From positions 600,153-664,152 of the forward strand of contig KN832561.1 of the NCBI GenBank assembly GCA_000827205.1: a stretch of 64,000 bases of DNA. Direction: 5' to 3'. Source of the stretch: Plicaturopsis crispa FD-325 SS-3 (Eukaryota > Basidiomycota > Agaricomycetes > Amylocorticiales > Amylocorticiaceae). Position 1 is the stretch's first letter; each line of letters begins with the position of its first letter. The translations under genes were made by a program, and so were the position numbers. Under the pieces are notes generated by a model that was given only the letters and a program-made list of their open reading frames with translations, was not told the origin of the DNA and searched no databases. This document shows positions 9,002-20,867 of this stretch, piece after piece.

Positions 9002-11570
9002 CTACATTCTAATAAGAGCTGAATGTCGGGCGCTATCTTCCCCGAGCTCTCCGTCTCCGCCTACGCCTACGCCTACGAGCGTCTCGTCCCGCCCATGGCC
9101 CTCCAGATCACCACGCGCTTTAAGCGCGGGAAGCCACACCATGCGAAGCAGAATGATTGCTATGACATTCGCGCCGACGGCGACGAAGAATATTGCGTTC
9201 GGCATAGTGCCTACGGTGTTGATGTATATCAAGCCAAATATCGCGGGCCCAACGATGCTTGAGCTGGACCGGACAAAGATGAGTGGTGATCTTGATAACA
9301 TGAGATGGATCGAGACGTACGACAGCGATTCAATTACATTTAGCGCCGCGAACAATTTTCCCGTTTTTTTGCTTCCACCATCCCTACGGGTATACAAGTC
9401 GAGCGCAACGCTCTGTACTGCAGGACCCATGCCTGATCCAAGCGACAAAAGCATAGTGGATATGACAAATGGCACAGTGCTAGTCGAAAGTCCTATAAAG
9501 ATAAATGAGAGTGTATCGCTTGAGAGCGAGGCCAAGGCAAGATTAAGGTCGAAACGCGACGAGTGGGTTTGGTCCGCGGAAGTTGAGGACGGGGTATCTG
9601 ATGATGGACTCGGCGGGGATCCACTCAGCGACGTAGCCGCCTCAAAATAGACAGGCTCAGAGGGCAAGGAGGATTTATGGTCCGGAAAATATTTAGCCTT
9701 GAGTAACTTGATAATGACTGTATCGTTATAGTGTCAGTGGCTGTCAATAAGAGGGTAAATCAGCAATACACACAAGGAAGGACGACCGTCAAAAACAGTG
9801 CTCTCGTTACCCCAACGAAGCTGATCCAATACCCGAGCTATAGCACAAAGACGCGGATCAGCTTGCGGCCCATGCTGAACCGTCGGAATAAAAAACGTAC
9901 AAATTCTGATGTCCAACCAAAGGTGCTCGGGGCGTACTGCATAACGTACATTGAAGAGCCTGCGATGGTGGTGGCAACCCCATTCGCGATCACGACCAAG
10001 CTCAAACTCCAGTCCCTGCCAGATATCTTCGTCGGCGAGGAAACCCCAGCCCGCTTCGTAGGCACGACCACACTAAGCAGGCCTAATAGATCGGCAGCTC
10101 CCTGCCGCAAAACCAGCATAAACCTATGAGCAAATCCTGTGCCCAGGCCATATGCATGGGTGTCCTGACGCGCCCGTGCCTCGCGGGCAGCACGCATCCG
10201 CGCTGGTGACAGAGATTCCGGGAGGACCATCCATAGAAACGTAGCGTAACATATGTGTAGAAATGTGGCAAAATATAGAGCGGCGATGGGGTTGTGGTCT
10301 GGTGTGGCGCGAATTATAAGAGCGCCCACGGTTGGTCCGGCGCCCATCCCAATAAAGAGCAGTCCGAGGAGAGTGGAAAAGGTGCGGGATCTAGGGGGCG
10401 CGTTAGACGAATGTAAGAACAAATTATGGCTCTGACAGACCGAGCAGACGGCTCCGTGCAGTCCGCCGCATATGCCTGCATAGCTGCATTTGCTGTCGAC
10501 AAACCTGTCATGGGGGTCATTGAGCTTTTCAAGCGACTTTCTAGATTTTGAAGCATCACAGACCACCGAGGGACCCATCGACGAGGGCGGAGAAGATAAA
10601 AAGCCAGTAGCCCCCCGGAAGGAACTCGCCGTAAGCCGCGACAAGTATGAAAGCCAGGTCTGCAACGACGAGACCAAGGATACAGATGCCCAAGACGCGC
10701 GCACGGCCAATGCGGTCAGACAGTGAGCTCCACCAACTCGTGGTAAGGCAGCTGAGTATGCCCTGGGCTGTCGACATTACTGCGTTGGCGAGGGGAAACA
10801 TATATCAGTCAGTCTCAAAAAATCAAAAATCCTGTGTCAAAAAATGCTGCTCACCAGTAGAAAGCTTAGCAACAGCAGCCTGAACTGTAGGATCAGATGT
10901 GCATGCACTGTACGTGTCCGTCTCTGTGGTTTTATCGCGTTCCAAATGCAATTGCGATTGCATTCTTGGTTCGCCGTCCACATCAAAGTTGCGTGGGGTA
11001 GGGCGGGGCAAGAATATCCGTGCCGTAATTATTTCACGACGGGCAGCTACTATCGAAGACATGCTGGAAGGCCCATGCATCATTTCGTCGCCGTCGGGGG
11101 GTAAACTGAGGTGCCTGAGAGGGGGTATTAGCTCTGGCTTATGCGTACTGCACGCTATCCTGGTGTATATATCGAGTCGCGGGGCAATTGTTGAGGCTAC
11201 AGATATTGCACAGAACGGCAAGGCCACCATTAGCCTAAAAAACTATTTCGTCAATACAGCCGATATCTCACTCTATACGCTGTACATACCATAGGGAAGA
11301 TGGTCGCCTCCACCAGGGTAATCTGTTCCGACGAGCGACTTCCTCGCGTTCCTCGTAATCGAGATCCCGCGGTCGCTGTTCGGAGGGGGGTGAGGCGCCA
11401 TTCTTGTCTTCGTCAACCTCTGCATGCATAAGCTGCTGAAGCTCTGTGGCATCTTCGTCCTCGGCGTCATAATCAGGGACACCTTGAGAGAATATGGCCC
11501 CGCTTTCCTGACCAATAACATGGTCGTGACGGGGCGTATGCCTGAGCCGTGTGGGGTCCGAGTCCGACAT
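9002..11570 (-). CDS. Major facilitator superfamily transporter
   Basis: Multi-exon membrane transporter of the fungal MFS group related to yeast YCR023C. The first ATG in frame is at 11570 (MSDSDPTRLRH), followed by an acidic, probably disordered N-terminal tail. The first helix contains WLMVALPFCAISVAS; a long loop ends DPTVQAAVAKLSTG; then ILSCLTTSWWSSLSDRIGR carries MFS motif A. Further parts include ADLAFILVAAYGEFLPGGYW, STANAAMQAYAADCTEPSAR, FSTLLGLLFIGMGAGPTVG, a cytosolic loop of about 90 residues, LGYWISFVGVTRALFLTVVLP, and C-terminal helices ending near 9002. The substrate cannot be told. Introns are short; exon 1 ends at 11290. The loop GDGELGEDSARHSALIRM closes the protein. Confidence 0.85.
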
Positions 11571-12329
11571 GATACCTGTCACTCATGGGGGTTGAGCATC
11601 GACATAACAGCAGGGTCATACTAAAAATGTGTCTCACGATTACCACTGGCACTGAATCGACTGGAAGGTACCTAATAGCTTACCGTCGTAAAGACAGTAG
11701 CTATGTACTCTTTAAAAGTACTGCCACGTCGTCAGAGAGAAAAATCAAGTCAGTAGCCATGATCGAGCGGTATTGAATCCCGTCGTACCTCAATTAGCAC
11801 CTACAATCTTGCGCCGTTCAATGTATCTTAATAGCACAGCATAGCACAACAATCTGAGTGATATGTTTTAAGAATGAGAGAGACAGACAAAGCTAGTTAA
11901 ACGCATTTCTGAACCTTCTTCGGTGCTTTTAACACAGTACGCAGAAGTCCGACTCAGTCGGTGTCCTTTTCGATGGCCATTGACACCGGTCTGGTTCTGC
12001 GGATAAGATTGGGAAATAGGACGCGAGGGTAGATATCGCAGTCAATTTGTTCCGTGCATCACAGAGAAAAGTAGGGGTTAAGAATGTAGCTATCAACAGA
12101 CATACTTATCGAAAAGCGACGTAGGAAACGACATCAAGTACTCAAACGGAATTGGCGGAGGGAGGCCTGGGGAGGGTGGGCGAAGGAAAGCGAGGAGCCC
12201 TCGTAACAATATTCGGGACCGGGAAATCAATTTTGGCAAGCACGGTTCTGACTTTCGAGTTGGCGCGCTTACACTCCCGGACGGTGTGCCGCCAGCAAGA
12301 CAGGTAGAGAGAAATGGGAGCACCATCAT
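11571..12329. other. Intergenic spacer upstream of the MFS gene
   Basis: 759 bp between the MFS start and the stop of the uL3m gene, both on the minus strand. It should hold the MFS promoter and the uL3m 3' UTR. Open frames here (for example 12329-12093, proline-rich) have no family likeness. No repeat or RNA gene recognised. Confidence 0.5.
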
Positions 12330-13505
12330 CTATTCATTGGCAATAAAGGGACTCCGCCGTCTAGAAGGAGCCTCGATAATGGGAGGCAACTCAGCCGCCA
12401 ACTCCTTCGTCCCAGCCGGGAACGGTAAATCGTCGACACCCTTCGGCAGCACCTTTTCAGGTAGACCCTTCGCATGGTATGTTTTCGAGAGTGCCGTCAT
12501 CTTCTTCTTTGCGTCGTGGATCAACACGTGGGCGTCGTCAACGCCTGGCACAGCGCCCTTCACGAAGATGAGATCGAGGTCGGTGTCAACACGGACGACG
12601 ACAAGATTTTGCGTTGTTGTCCGGTTTCCACCTAAGCGCCCCGCCATTTTCTTGCCTGGCCATACACGACCGGGGTCCTAACGGCACATAAATTAGGTTC
12701 TTCGCATAGTTGGATTCATGACCTTAACAAGGTCGTACCTGGTGACCACCCGTAGATCCAGCAGAACGATGTGACACGGATACACCATGACTAGCTTTAA
12801 GACCCTTGAAGCCCCATCGCTTCATTGCTCCCTGAAAGCCCTTTCCAATCCTGAATTTGGCGAGTCCGTTGGTGAGCTGCGGATATGATGATGAAAGCAA
12901 ACGCACGAATTCGAGACTACATCAACGAACTGCCCGGGCACAAAATGAATGGCAGACAAAGTTGTCCCTGCAGACATATTAGAGACTGTCCAGACACTGA
13001 AATCACCACGTCAAACTCACCAACTGGCACATGCGCGTCATTGCTGACGGGAAACTCCTTGACGATGCGTTTCGGAGGAACATGCGCTTTCCTGAAGTGA
13101 CCTATCATTTGCTTCGTTGTCGTCTTCTCAGGCCGGTCTGAGGCGGCAACCTGGACAGCATGATACACCGTATTGTCCTTGCGCACGGTCCTCACATTCG
13201 CAGTCACTTGACAGTTTTCAATCTACAGCCACGACGCGTCAGTGAACGTCTCGCATAGATCTGTACGTCGAAGTGCATACCTGGAGGACTGTCACCGGAT
13301 ACCGTGCGCCGTGGTTATCCCACATAGCAGTCATGCCCCGTTTGCGTGCAATGAGACCCGTTCGGACGGACGTCGGTGTCCATTTGGGCGGGGCCTTCGA
13401 GGTCGACGCCGAGGCCACTGGAGCGGCGCTGTTGGCAGCAGATGAATGAATTTGCCGCCAGCGCGGTATTGGGGGCCGTTGACCGAGAGCGCGAAGTCGC
13501 AGCAT
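12330..13505 (-). CDS. MRPL9: Mitochondrial large-subunit ribosomal protein uL3m
   Basis: Mitochondrial uL3, at the peptidyl-transferase region of the mitoribosome. The ATG at 13505 opens [22 protein letters not shown], a basic presequence; an upstream in-frame ATG at 13538 would only add 11 residues. Then come [122 protein letters not shown], and a C-terminus ending [10 protein letters not shown]. These are the uL3 signatures in order. Five exons are needed; the last begins after a TTAG acceptor with GACCCCGG. It shares a 153-bp gap with RRN6. Confidence 0.93.
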
Positions 13506-13658
13506 GGTGGAATGAAGAGAACGTCGACGACTTGACACTTTCGTGAATTTCTACGGATCGGATTTCGGCAGTCGCGCCTCTCCTCCGCCTTTCCTCCGGA
13601 CGTCCAAATTTCCAAGAACTTTACTCAGTGTTATACCCGCTGCCTTCGCTTCAATGGA
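13506..13658. promoter_or_regulatory. Compact bidirectional promoter of uL3m and RRN6
   Basis: Only 153 bp separate the start codons of a mitoribosomal protein gene and a Pol I initiation factor gene, so the two promoters overlap. No canonical TATA box is visible. Confidence 0.5.
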
Positions 13659-16600
13659 ATGGACTCTTGGCCCAAGGATGTCAGAAACAACAGCCGCGAC
13701 ACCGAAAACACGAAGGGTAAAGAGAGCAATGCCGGCAAAGACCAAACCGCGCACACTCTCCGCGACTTCCCCTGTCTTGAGGAAGGATCGCTGAGTGCGA
13801 TCACTCTGCGAGAAGTGGGCACCGGGGGACGGTTGGAATGGAACCCACTCCTTCGAACATCGCAAGGTATGTGCAGTTTTGTTCGACCTACTATCCTCCA
13901 TCTGATAAGTGTATAGGGGAGCGACTTGCGTTGACGAGAGGGCCAACAAAAATATTCCCCGACACGCGTCCTCCACCGCTGTCGATCCCAAAAACAAGTG
14001 TAGTACAGCGTGCAGAGCAAGGGGTGTGTATTACCGCGGCTGTATGCAAATGTCATATTGACTTTAACACACAGGCCAATTTTCTTCGGACATATTTACC
14101 TGACGTCGATGTCTCTGCCGAGCTTATAAGGGAAGAAATCGAAGGAGACACCAAACTGTTGAGGAAACGGGAGTCCTTTGATCCCCATCTAGGGAACCTA
14201 CTTGCATGTGTGCGATGTGACACTGGTCCACAGCGGAAAGAAATGACTTATCTGGCTTTCCCGATCGGAGACACCAGCCGGAGCCTTAGTGAGTGAAGTG
14301 CTGCTCCATTTGATAAATTGCTAAAACGCCCTCAGATATATCGCCTTTCTTACGCTCACCGTATAAAACAGCAGTACTCACGCCCTCGAGCCTTGCCAGC
14401 GTAACCTTTGATACTCCCATATGCCAAATAGTAGCCGCCGCCCCGTCCATTTCGAATGCACAGGGTTGGTCCTCTTTGCAAATTCCTGCCGTCCTGATAT
14501 TGAGGAGATATTATGATTTAGATTTCCATCTGGCCGTACGGACCCAGGCCTCCACATCCATTTTACGAATAAATGCCAAGGCTAAACATGACCCGTCAAG
14601 GCCAGTCAGTGCGATTGAATGTGCCAGGATCCCGCCAGGTGCCGCTGGGGGTGTGGCGATCGCCGACGTAGAAATTGATTCAGAAGCGAAGGGCGCCTTC
14701 TTCGTTAACAATCACGGTGGTCTATATAAATGGACTGTCGGTGGTCCTGATAAGTTGCTGTGAGCCCATTTTCGACTTCTATATCAGAGGCGGGTGGCCG
14801 ATTTATTCATCAGACCGATGCTTCGTCCAAGCATGCAAGACATAGACCAGCTTGCGGGTGATTGCTTTTGGAAGCTCGCGCATGTGCGTGACAACCAGGC
14901 ATGTTTGCTAGCCTCTGAGAAAGTCGTCGAGCTATTGGATTTTCGTGTAAGCAGCATATTTTATCGTATACTCTCTGGCTAACCTAGTTCCCGGTAGACC
15001 AATGCGGCAGCACAGGTGGTTTACTGTTCCTCTAATCATGGACAAGTAGTTACACACGTCGAGCGCGAAACCGCGGATAATCTGATACGAGTCGCTACAA
15101 CGAGCGAAATCGTGTGGATAGATGGCCGATCCGCCAAAAGACCTCTCATCGCATACAAGCATGGCCGTCGGTTTGACCGTAGCTTGCAGACCCATACTGT
15201 GCACCTCAAAAGTAAATGCTCATTCTTTCTTGTGTATCATCCTTCCATTTATTGTTTTATAGGACCCCTCACGTTTTTGACGTCCACGAAAAACGGCATG
15301 GTGACTGTATATGACGTTTCCCGTGCGGACGACGGAATGGTCCATTCGAATATGGAACCTTACTGTCTACCGCCCATCACAACCTACGGCAGTGCGCACG
15401 CTGGCTATGTGTTTCTCCAACAAGCAGAGGCGCCAGCCGCGGAAGTGAGCTTGCTACAAATGGGGCCGCGTGGAAATATCCACCGTGCAGATTTCATACA
15501 GGGCCCAGGAGACGTCTCTCATACCGAGATGTACGAATGGTCCCCTGGCGTACAGGATCTGGACAAACAAGCTGTGAGTCAGCGGCCTGATCCTGGACCG
15601 CTTGGTCGAACCGACGCAACCGAGGTTGATCTCAATCCTGCTTACCGAAGTGAGTCCCTTCCTTCTTTCATAGCATCCTCTAATCAATGGGGACATCAGA
15701 AATATTCGGCATGGCTTCGGACAATACGTTGGAGAATGACTCCGAAAGTGTTTACGAAACCCTCGACAGGATGCCATCCATCTGGCAGCACTCCGATGTG
15801 CCACTGGAGCATATGATCACCGTGTATTTCTACTCCCTTCTTGCGCGTCGCCATTTCGCTAAAGCCAGTCTTTTGTTAGATATGACGTCGCATTTCGGTC
15901 AGGAAATGAACCCAAACATCCGTCGCGCGCAGATTTTCTCACCACGAGTACACTCAACTCCACTCGAGGCTATCGTGCGTTAGTTCAAGGCCGCATCCCA
16001 GTCGATGACTTGACCCGACAAGTTTCCTGGAGTCGAAACATTGGAAATACACTCAACAGAATCTCGGGACAACCAATTGGCGAGCCTCATGCAGTCGTAG
16101 ATTCCTTGCGTGCGTATGACCTCGCGTCACATTCCGAGGCGTCGGGATCTGTCCTACGCATAGAAAGTCATGCGCGAGAGCAACTATCATTGGATCTCGC
16201 GCTTTCTACGGACGTTCTCTCCACGCAGCCCTTTTCGATGCCGTCAAAGAGCGACTCTGACAATCTCGAGACAATGTCGATGGCTGCCGAGGCAATGTCG
16301 CTCGACGACGTACCTCCGCCTGTCCATTTTGGCTACCTTCGTCCAGTGCCGAAGGGGGCGAAAGATCACTATAATAGAAGCCTAGGCGACGCACCTGACG
16401 ATGCTCCCTCCGAAGAGCTGGAGTCTCCACTGGGTGTCCGTCTACTCCTCAAAGAGTGGGAGGTCGGTGTCGATCCTGAGGATTTCGAATATACGGACCC
16501 GTATGATAATTCGGTGCCCCACGTCATACCGGAGCGCCAACAGAGAAGGAAAAAGCCAACGACCGACGAAGACTCGACTCAGCAAATAGATCCTACACAG

Positions 16601-16861
16601 TCGCAATGCCCTCCCCTAGTCATAGCTGCCAGGGCTGCCGTCCCGCCGGTCACACGAACAGCCCTGCCTCTGAAAGCCAACCTCTCCCTTCCTCAGCAAT
16701 CTAGCAGAACGTTAGCCTTTGGTAGCCAACCCACAATGGCCGATATCCCTCCGTCCTCCCAGGATATCATGACGAACACACAAATTTGGGCGGGTCCCCA
16801 TGGCGGTCGACAAGCCACAGCTAAAAAGAAACCAGCCAAGAAGCGTGTGGGTGGATTCTGA
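13659..16861 (+). CDS. RRN6: RRN6-like RNA polymerase I core-factor subunit
   Basis: Beta-propeller subunit of the Pol I core factor (TAF1C/Rrn6 family) that recruits Pol I to the rDNA promoter. The ATG at 13659 (MDSWPKDVRNNSRDTEN) opens a 208-nt exon that joins in phase to 13917-14023, 14075-14288 and later exons. Recognisable parts are NFLRTYLPDVDVSAEL, SVTFDTPICQIVAAAPS, AVRTQASTSILRI, YCSSNHGQVVTHVERE, TFLTSTKNGMVTVYDVS, GYRALVQGRIPVDDLT, and a tail SSQDIMTNTQIWAGPHGG rich in lysine and ending KKRVGGF, which is the family's C-terminal mark. One place (near 15888-15935) needs either a 35-nt intron (GTCAGG...GCGCAG) or holds a frame change; I could not decide. A minus-strand frame under exon 1 is taken as a shadow. 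Confidence 0.8.
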
Positions 16862-17506
16862 GTACGGCGCTCCCTTTCCCAGCTTCCCCCGTTTGACTCT
16901 CCGATAGACTCTTTTCACTACTGTATACTTACCCCTCTGGATCTCTCACGTTTCCCGCCGGCAGCCTGGTGGCTCCAAGTATCATATATCCCTCCCAGTA
17001 TCTACTTACCTTGCGCACAGTCTGTAATGTACCTTACCTTGCCCTGCCACCCTATCCACTAGTCTGACGACTTTTATGTCGCTCTCTTTACCACCTAACT
17101 AAGTACATAGATAGAGATGAGACGGAGGCTGAGTGGACTCAGTGGAGCACCTGTTTTTGATCGAGGGCGCAATACGCACGCGCCTGCTTATTTGGCAAGG
17201 GATCTACGCCTCAACGGAGACTCCGACTGTCTTCGACTCTTCGCTGCATGCCTCTGCATTCTACAGTCTCTTCATATCGGTCTACTCTCTACGTTGTCTT
17301 TACGAAACAAACATAGTGCACTCGTGCACACGCACGAAACTGGACTGTAGGCCGGCCAGCGAGCGCGCTCTATGGATGGGCAAAGGTACGATTTCGCAAA
17401 AAATGCGCTCATAGGTCATTTTTCTCATTCTCGCGTTTTTTGTCAGCGGGGCCTCCAATCCGTGGTTCGACGGGGACGCATATAACCGGGTCTTGAAAAG
17501 TACGCC
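16862..17506. other. Intergenic spacer
   Basis: 645 bp between RRN6 and the carrier gene, same strand. Pyrimidine-rich tracts follow the RRN6 stop, as in a 3' UTR. Short frames are not recognisable. The true start of the carrier could lie up to about 130 bp further left than I put it. Confidence 0.45.
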
Positions 17507-18966
17507 ATGCAGATAGGTGATCCTGGGGGAAAACGCGTTAAAACCAATCATATCCAGACAACAAGGCGGTCGTCTGCGCTCTCTCGGCGAGCTACATATC
17601 GACATTCGCGGGCTATCCGGTAAGTTCTCAATGTCTGTGATCATTTCGGCTCACCAAGACGGGTCTTTGTCGCCAGCTGGATTCCCTCAAGTCAAGGCTG
17701 CAGACCACCAAAACACGGATTTCGATCCCAAGACTGGCGTCACTGGTGTACCGCGAAGAGGGAATAATCGGCTTCTATCGGGGATTGTGGATACCACTCA
17801 TAACAATCTCATTTGTCCGTGAGTTCTCCGGTTATGTTCGCCGCCCCCGAAGACATGCCAACCTTGATATCTTGACCACCAGGAGCGGCGTCGTTCACCA
17901 TCTACACGTCGACGAAGGATACCCTTCGCGAGAAGAACTATTTAAATCGAAACCGCCTTTTCGATGTTGCTGCTGCAGGAGGTATTGGGGGCGCTCTATC
18001 TGGAGCATTGATTTCATTTGGAAGTGCCCGTGAGTTGTAAAGTTTGCCTGACACTATCGAAACGTTGGCTAACACGTTGCGTCGACGTCAGCTTTCGAGC
18101 TCGTCAAGGTTTGTACTGCTCCAACGCTCTTTCGACCATCATTTGACCTTGTCTTAATGCTAACAGGTCCGGAGGCAACTCGAGGTAACTAACTCTACGA
18201 GGTCATGAAGGCTAACTCTGAGATTGACACCTTTCAAAAGTACACCATCGCTGCCAGTAAAGGGCTTCACCTCAGGAGGCCCCCCGGAACACTCGACGCA
18301 GTGCGCGATATCTTCCGGACGAACGGTATATTTGGCCTCTATACCGGTTTCCGGTTACATTTCTGTGAGTGGCTTAGACTTGTGGTCTGATATTTATACT
18401 GACATGAACAACACAGTCCGCGACACCTCGGGCACTGCGCTATATTTCCTCGAATATGACGGTATGCGCCACCTATTAGGCCGCATGCGGTCTGGGGAGC
18501 AGGGACAGACGCCGTCTTGGTTACCTATACACCACTCGCTAATCCCATTCGTTTGTGGCTCCTTAGCCGGTGTATCCTCATGGGCTCTGATATATCCTGT
18601 CGATGTGTAAGTCGACCTCTTCTCGGTGGGGAACTTAGCTCAATGCACCAAACAGTGTCAAAACCAAAGTCCAGCAGCGTGCTCTCTCTGGAGAAGCTCC
18701 CCGAGGGGTGTGGGAGACACTCCAACGGCTTGTTCGAGGTACCCTCCTTCGATACTCGCAGTGTTTGATTTGGTTCTGATTTGCTTCCGTCAGGACCTGA
18801 CCCAAGAGATCCGAAACCCATACTAGCTGGCGTTACTCGGATATACCGTGGCTTAGGTGTCAGTGCGCTGCGCAGCATTACCACCCATGGACTCCTATGG
18901 ACGCTTTTCGACACGGTCGGCAACTACATCGACAGGTTGCCCCCCGCTGAGAAGAAGTATGTCTGA
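17507..18966 (+). CDS. Mitochondrial carrier family protein (SLC25)
   Basis: Inner-membrane metabolite carrier with the three-fold repeat. The three signature motifs are all present: PLDSLKSRL, PFELVKVRR and PVDVVKTKV, each followed by helices such as YREEGIIGFYRGLW, FRTNGIFGLYTGF and TRIYRGLGVSALRS. The product ends NYIDRLPPAEKKYV. At least ten exons are needed, several under 30 nt (for example CCTTTCGAGCTCGTCAAG and GTCCGGAGGCAACTCGAG). The start is the least certain part: ATG at 17507 gives a 10-nt first exon (MQI) and a 41-nt intron before DNKAVVCALSASYISTFAGYP, which is clearly the first helix. The substrate group cannot be told by eye. Confidence 0.82.
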
Positions 18967-19306
18967 GGATATAGTGCGCGGTTCACTCGAGTGCCCACGA
19001 ATTTCGGTTTGAGCTCTTGCACATATATTAGACACATACGTAACTCCCATTGTAGCATCAGGTCTTTATAAATTACAGGAAGTGTCCAACGTTCCACCAT
19101 TCCCCTCGCTTTGCGGATTTTCGCGTCCCAAACCTCGCACTCATCCACCGCGCCTCCACCACTCTGTCACATGATGATCTCTCCACCAGTAATCTCTATC
19201 CACCACGGGAACACTTATAACACGACGGGAAACCAGATATGGTGCAAATTTCCTTGTTCACGGTACGTCTTCGAATACCTTAACGAACACTATCTCTGCA
19301 TACTCC
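18967..19306. other. Intergenic spacer
   Basis: 340 bp between two plus-strand genes. Nothing recognised beyond AT-rich sequence near 19040-19080. It should contain the carrier 3' UTR and the oxygenase promoter. Confidence 0.5.
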
Positions 19307-20723
19307 ATGCCGGGACTCTCGAAAACGGAGATGGACCCAATTTCTAACCTCCCGACTATCGACTTTGCGCAGTTCGGGGATGGGTCGTCTCCTGTATGTC
19401 AATCTCGCCGCTTTCACTCGTCAGTATACTGACTTTGGGCTATCAGGAAGCTCGAGCAATCGGCGAAAGATTCTACATAGCTTGTCGGGATGTAGGTTTT
19501 GCCTACTTGGTTAACACGGGGATTCCCCAGGACAAGATCGACGGCATGTTTGCCTGGGTTCGTACCTCTGTGGTCTCTATGTGCTATTCTACTCACACCT
19601 ATTCATAATATAGTCTGCCAAACTGTTCTCTCTTCCTCCAGAAATCAAGCGCAAGGCCCCGCATCCCCCTGAAGGTTGGAAACACCGCGGTTACAGCGCG
19701 GTAAGCATTTCCGCCATAATAATTTACGTGGAAGGATACTCATCTCAATGCCATGCTCAGGTTGGTGTTGAGCAGGTCTCCCAGATGGTGGGCTATATAT
19801 CCTTTTAGGGTGACCTTGAAACCTAACATCCATCCAGGTCTTCGATCCCTCAGAACTCGCAGCTATCCGATCTCGGGCGCCTGACTTCAAGGAATCCTTC
19901 GACACGGGCTACGAATATTCACCCCGGGTTCAGAATGTCTGGCTACCGGAGGAGGACCTCCCCGGCTTCCGTGCTTATGCCATGGATTTCTTCGCTGAGT
20001 GCAGGAAGTTCCAGGTCTCGACGCTGTTGCGCGCGCTTGCAATTGGCATGCCGGGGGTCCCTGACAACTTCTTCGACGAGTATCACGAAAAATCAGACAA
20101 TCAACTACGACTGCTGCACTACCCTGAAGCACCCGCAGACGTGTTCTCGAGCGGCCAGAAAGGACGCATTAATGCCCACACTGTATGTAGCCTGTTATGA
20201 TCAGTTTTGTACTTCTTACTTACTGGACGAATGCTCTAGGATTTTGGAACGTGCACCATGCTGTTCCAAGATGATTGCGGCGGTCTAGAGGTCGAATCGC
20301 CCCAAGATCCTGGGAAGTTCATTCCTGCCCCGCCTGTCCCCGGGGCTGTCATATTCAATATCGGAGACTTTCTTTCCCGGTGGTCGAACGGTGCGTGCTT
20401 ATGCCACTGTCAAGCTCATCTCGTATTGGCAACTGACATACTTCGCAAGATATACTCAAATCTACCCTCCACCGTGTCCGTGCACCTCCACGCAAGGAGG
20501 GCGACGGTGGAATGACCCGTGAACGATACTCCATTCCTTACGTGGGTTTATTTGCCTTCACTGAAGTACTAGCCTGACCGCTTCCCCCAAACAGTTCATG
20601 ACCGCGGATAGAGACAAGGTTATCGACTGTCTTCCAGGATGCTTTGGCCCAGACAGACCAAAGAGATACGAGCCCATCAACGCTGGGGAGTACATAAACA
20701 TGAGATTAAATGCTACATACTGA
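19307..20723 (+). CDS. 2-oxoglutarate/Fe(II)-dependent oxygenase (isopenicillin-N-synthase-like)
   Basis: Soluble non-haem iron oxygenase of the DIOX/IPNS group. The N-terminal DIOX_N part reads LPTIDFAQFGDGSS, then GERFYIACRDVGFAYLVNTG, FSLPPEIKRKAPHPPEG and HRGYSAVG. The jelly-roll part has the iron ligands AHTDFGTCTMLFQDD (HxD) and STLHRV (distal His), with the 2-oxoglutarate-binding RYSIPY. The protein ends EPINAGEYINMRLNATY, typical of the family. Exons join in phase through at least eight introns of ordinary GT-AG type. A second in-frame ATG (19331) is equally possible as the start. The substrate is unknown and there is no biosynthetic cluster around it; the neighbours are housekeeping genes. 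Confidence 0.88.
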
Positions 20724-20867
20724 GGGCCCACGTCCACAAGTACGCGGCATTGTGAGCTGTATAGCTTGATCTCATCCAAGTCTTCGTCTGACGTTCGTAG
20801 CAAAACATGTTGCATGTTGTATACAGGAGATCATTGGTGTCTAATACAGTCCTTGAGATTACCATGC

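Noticed and set aside
13551-13997. Minus-strand frame with a hydrophobic segment (GLVFAGIALFTLRVFGVAAV)
   Set aside because: It lies opposite RRN6 exon 1 and its first intron, ends 46 bp from the uL3m start, and has no splice or family support.
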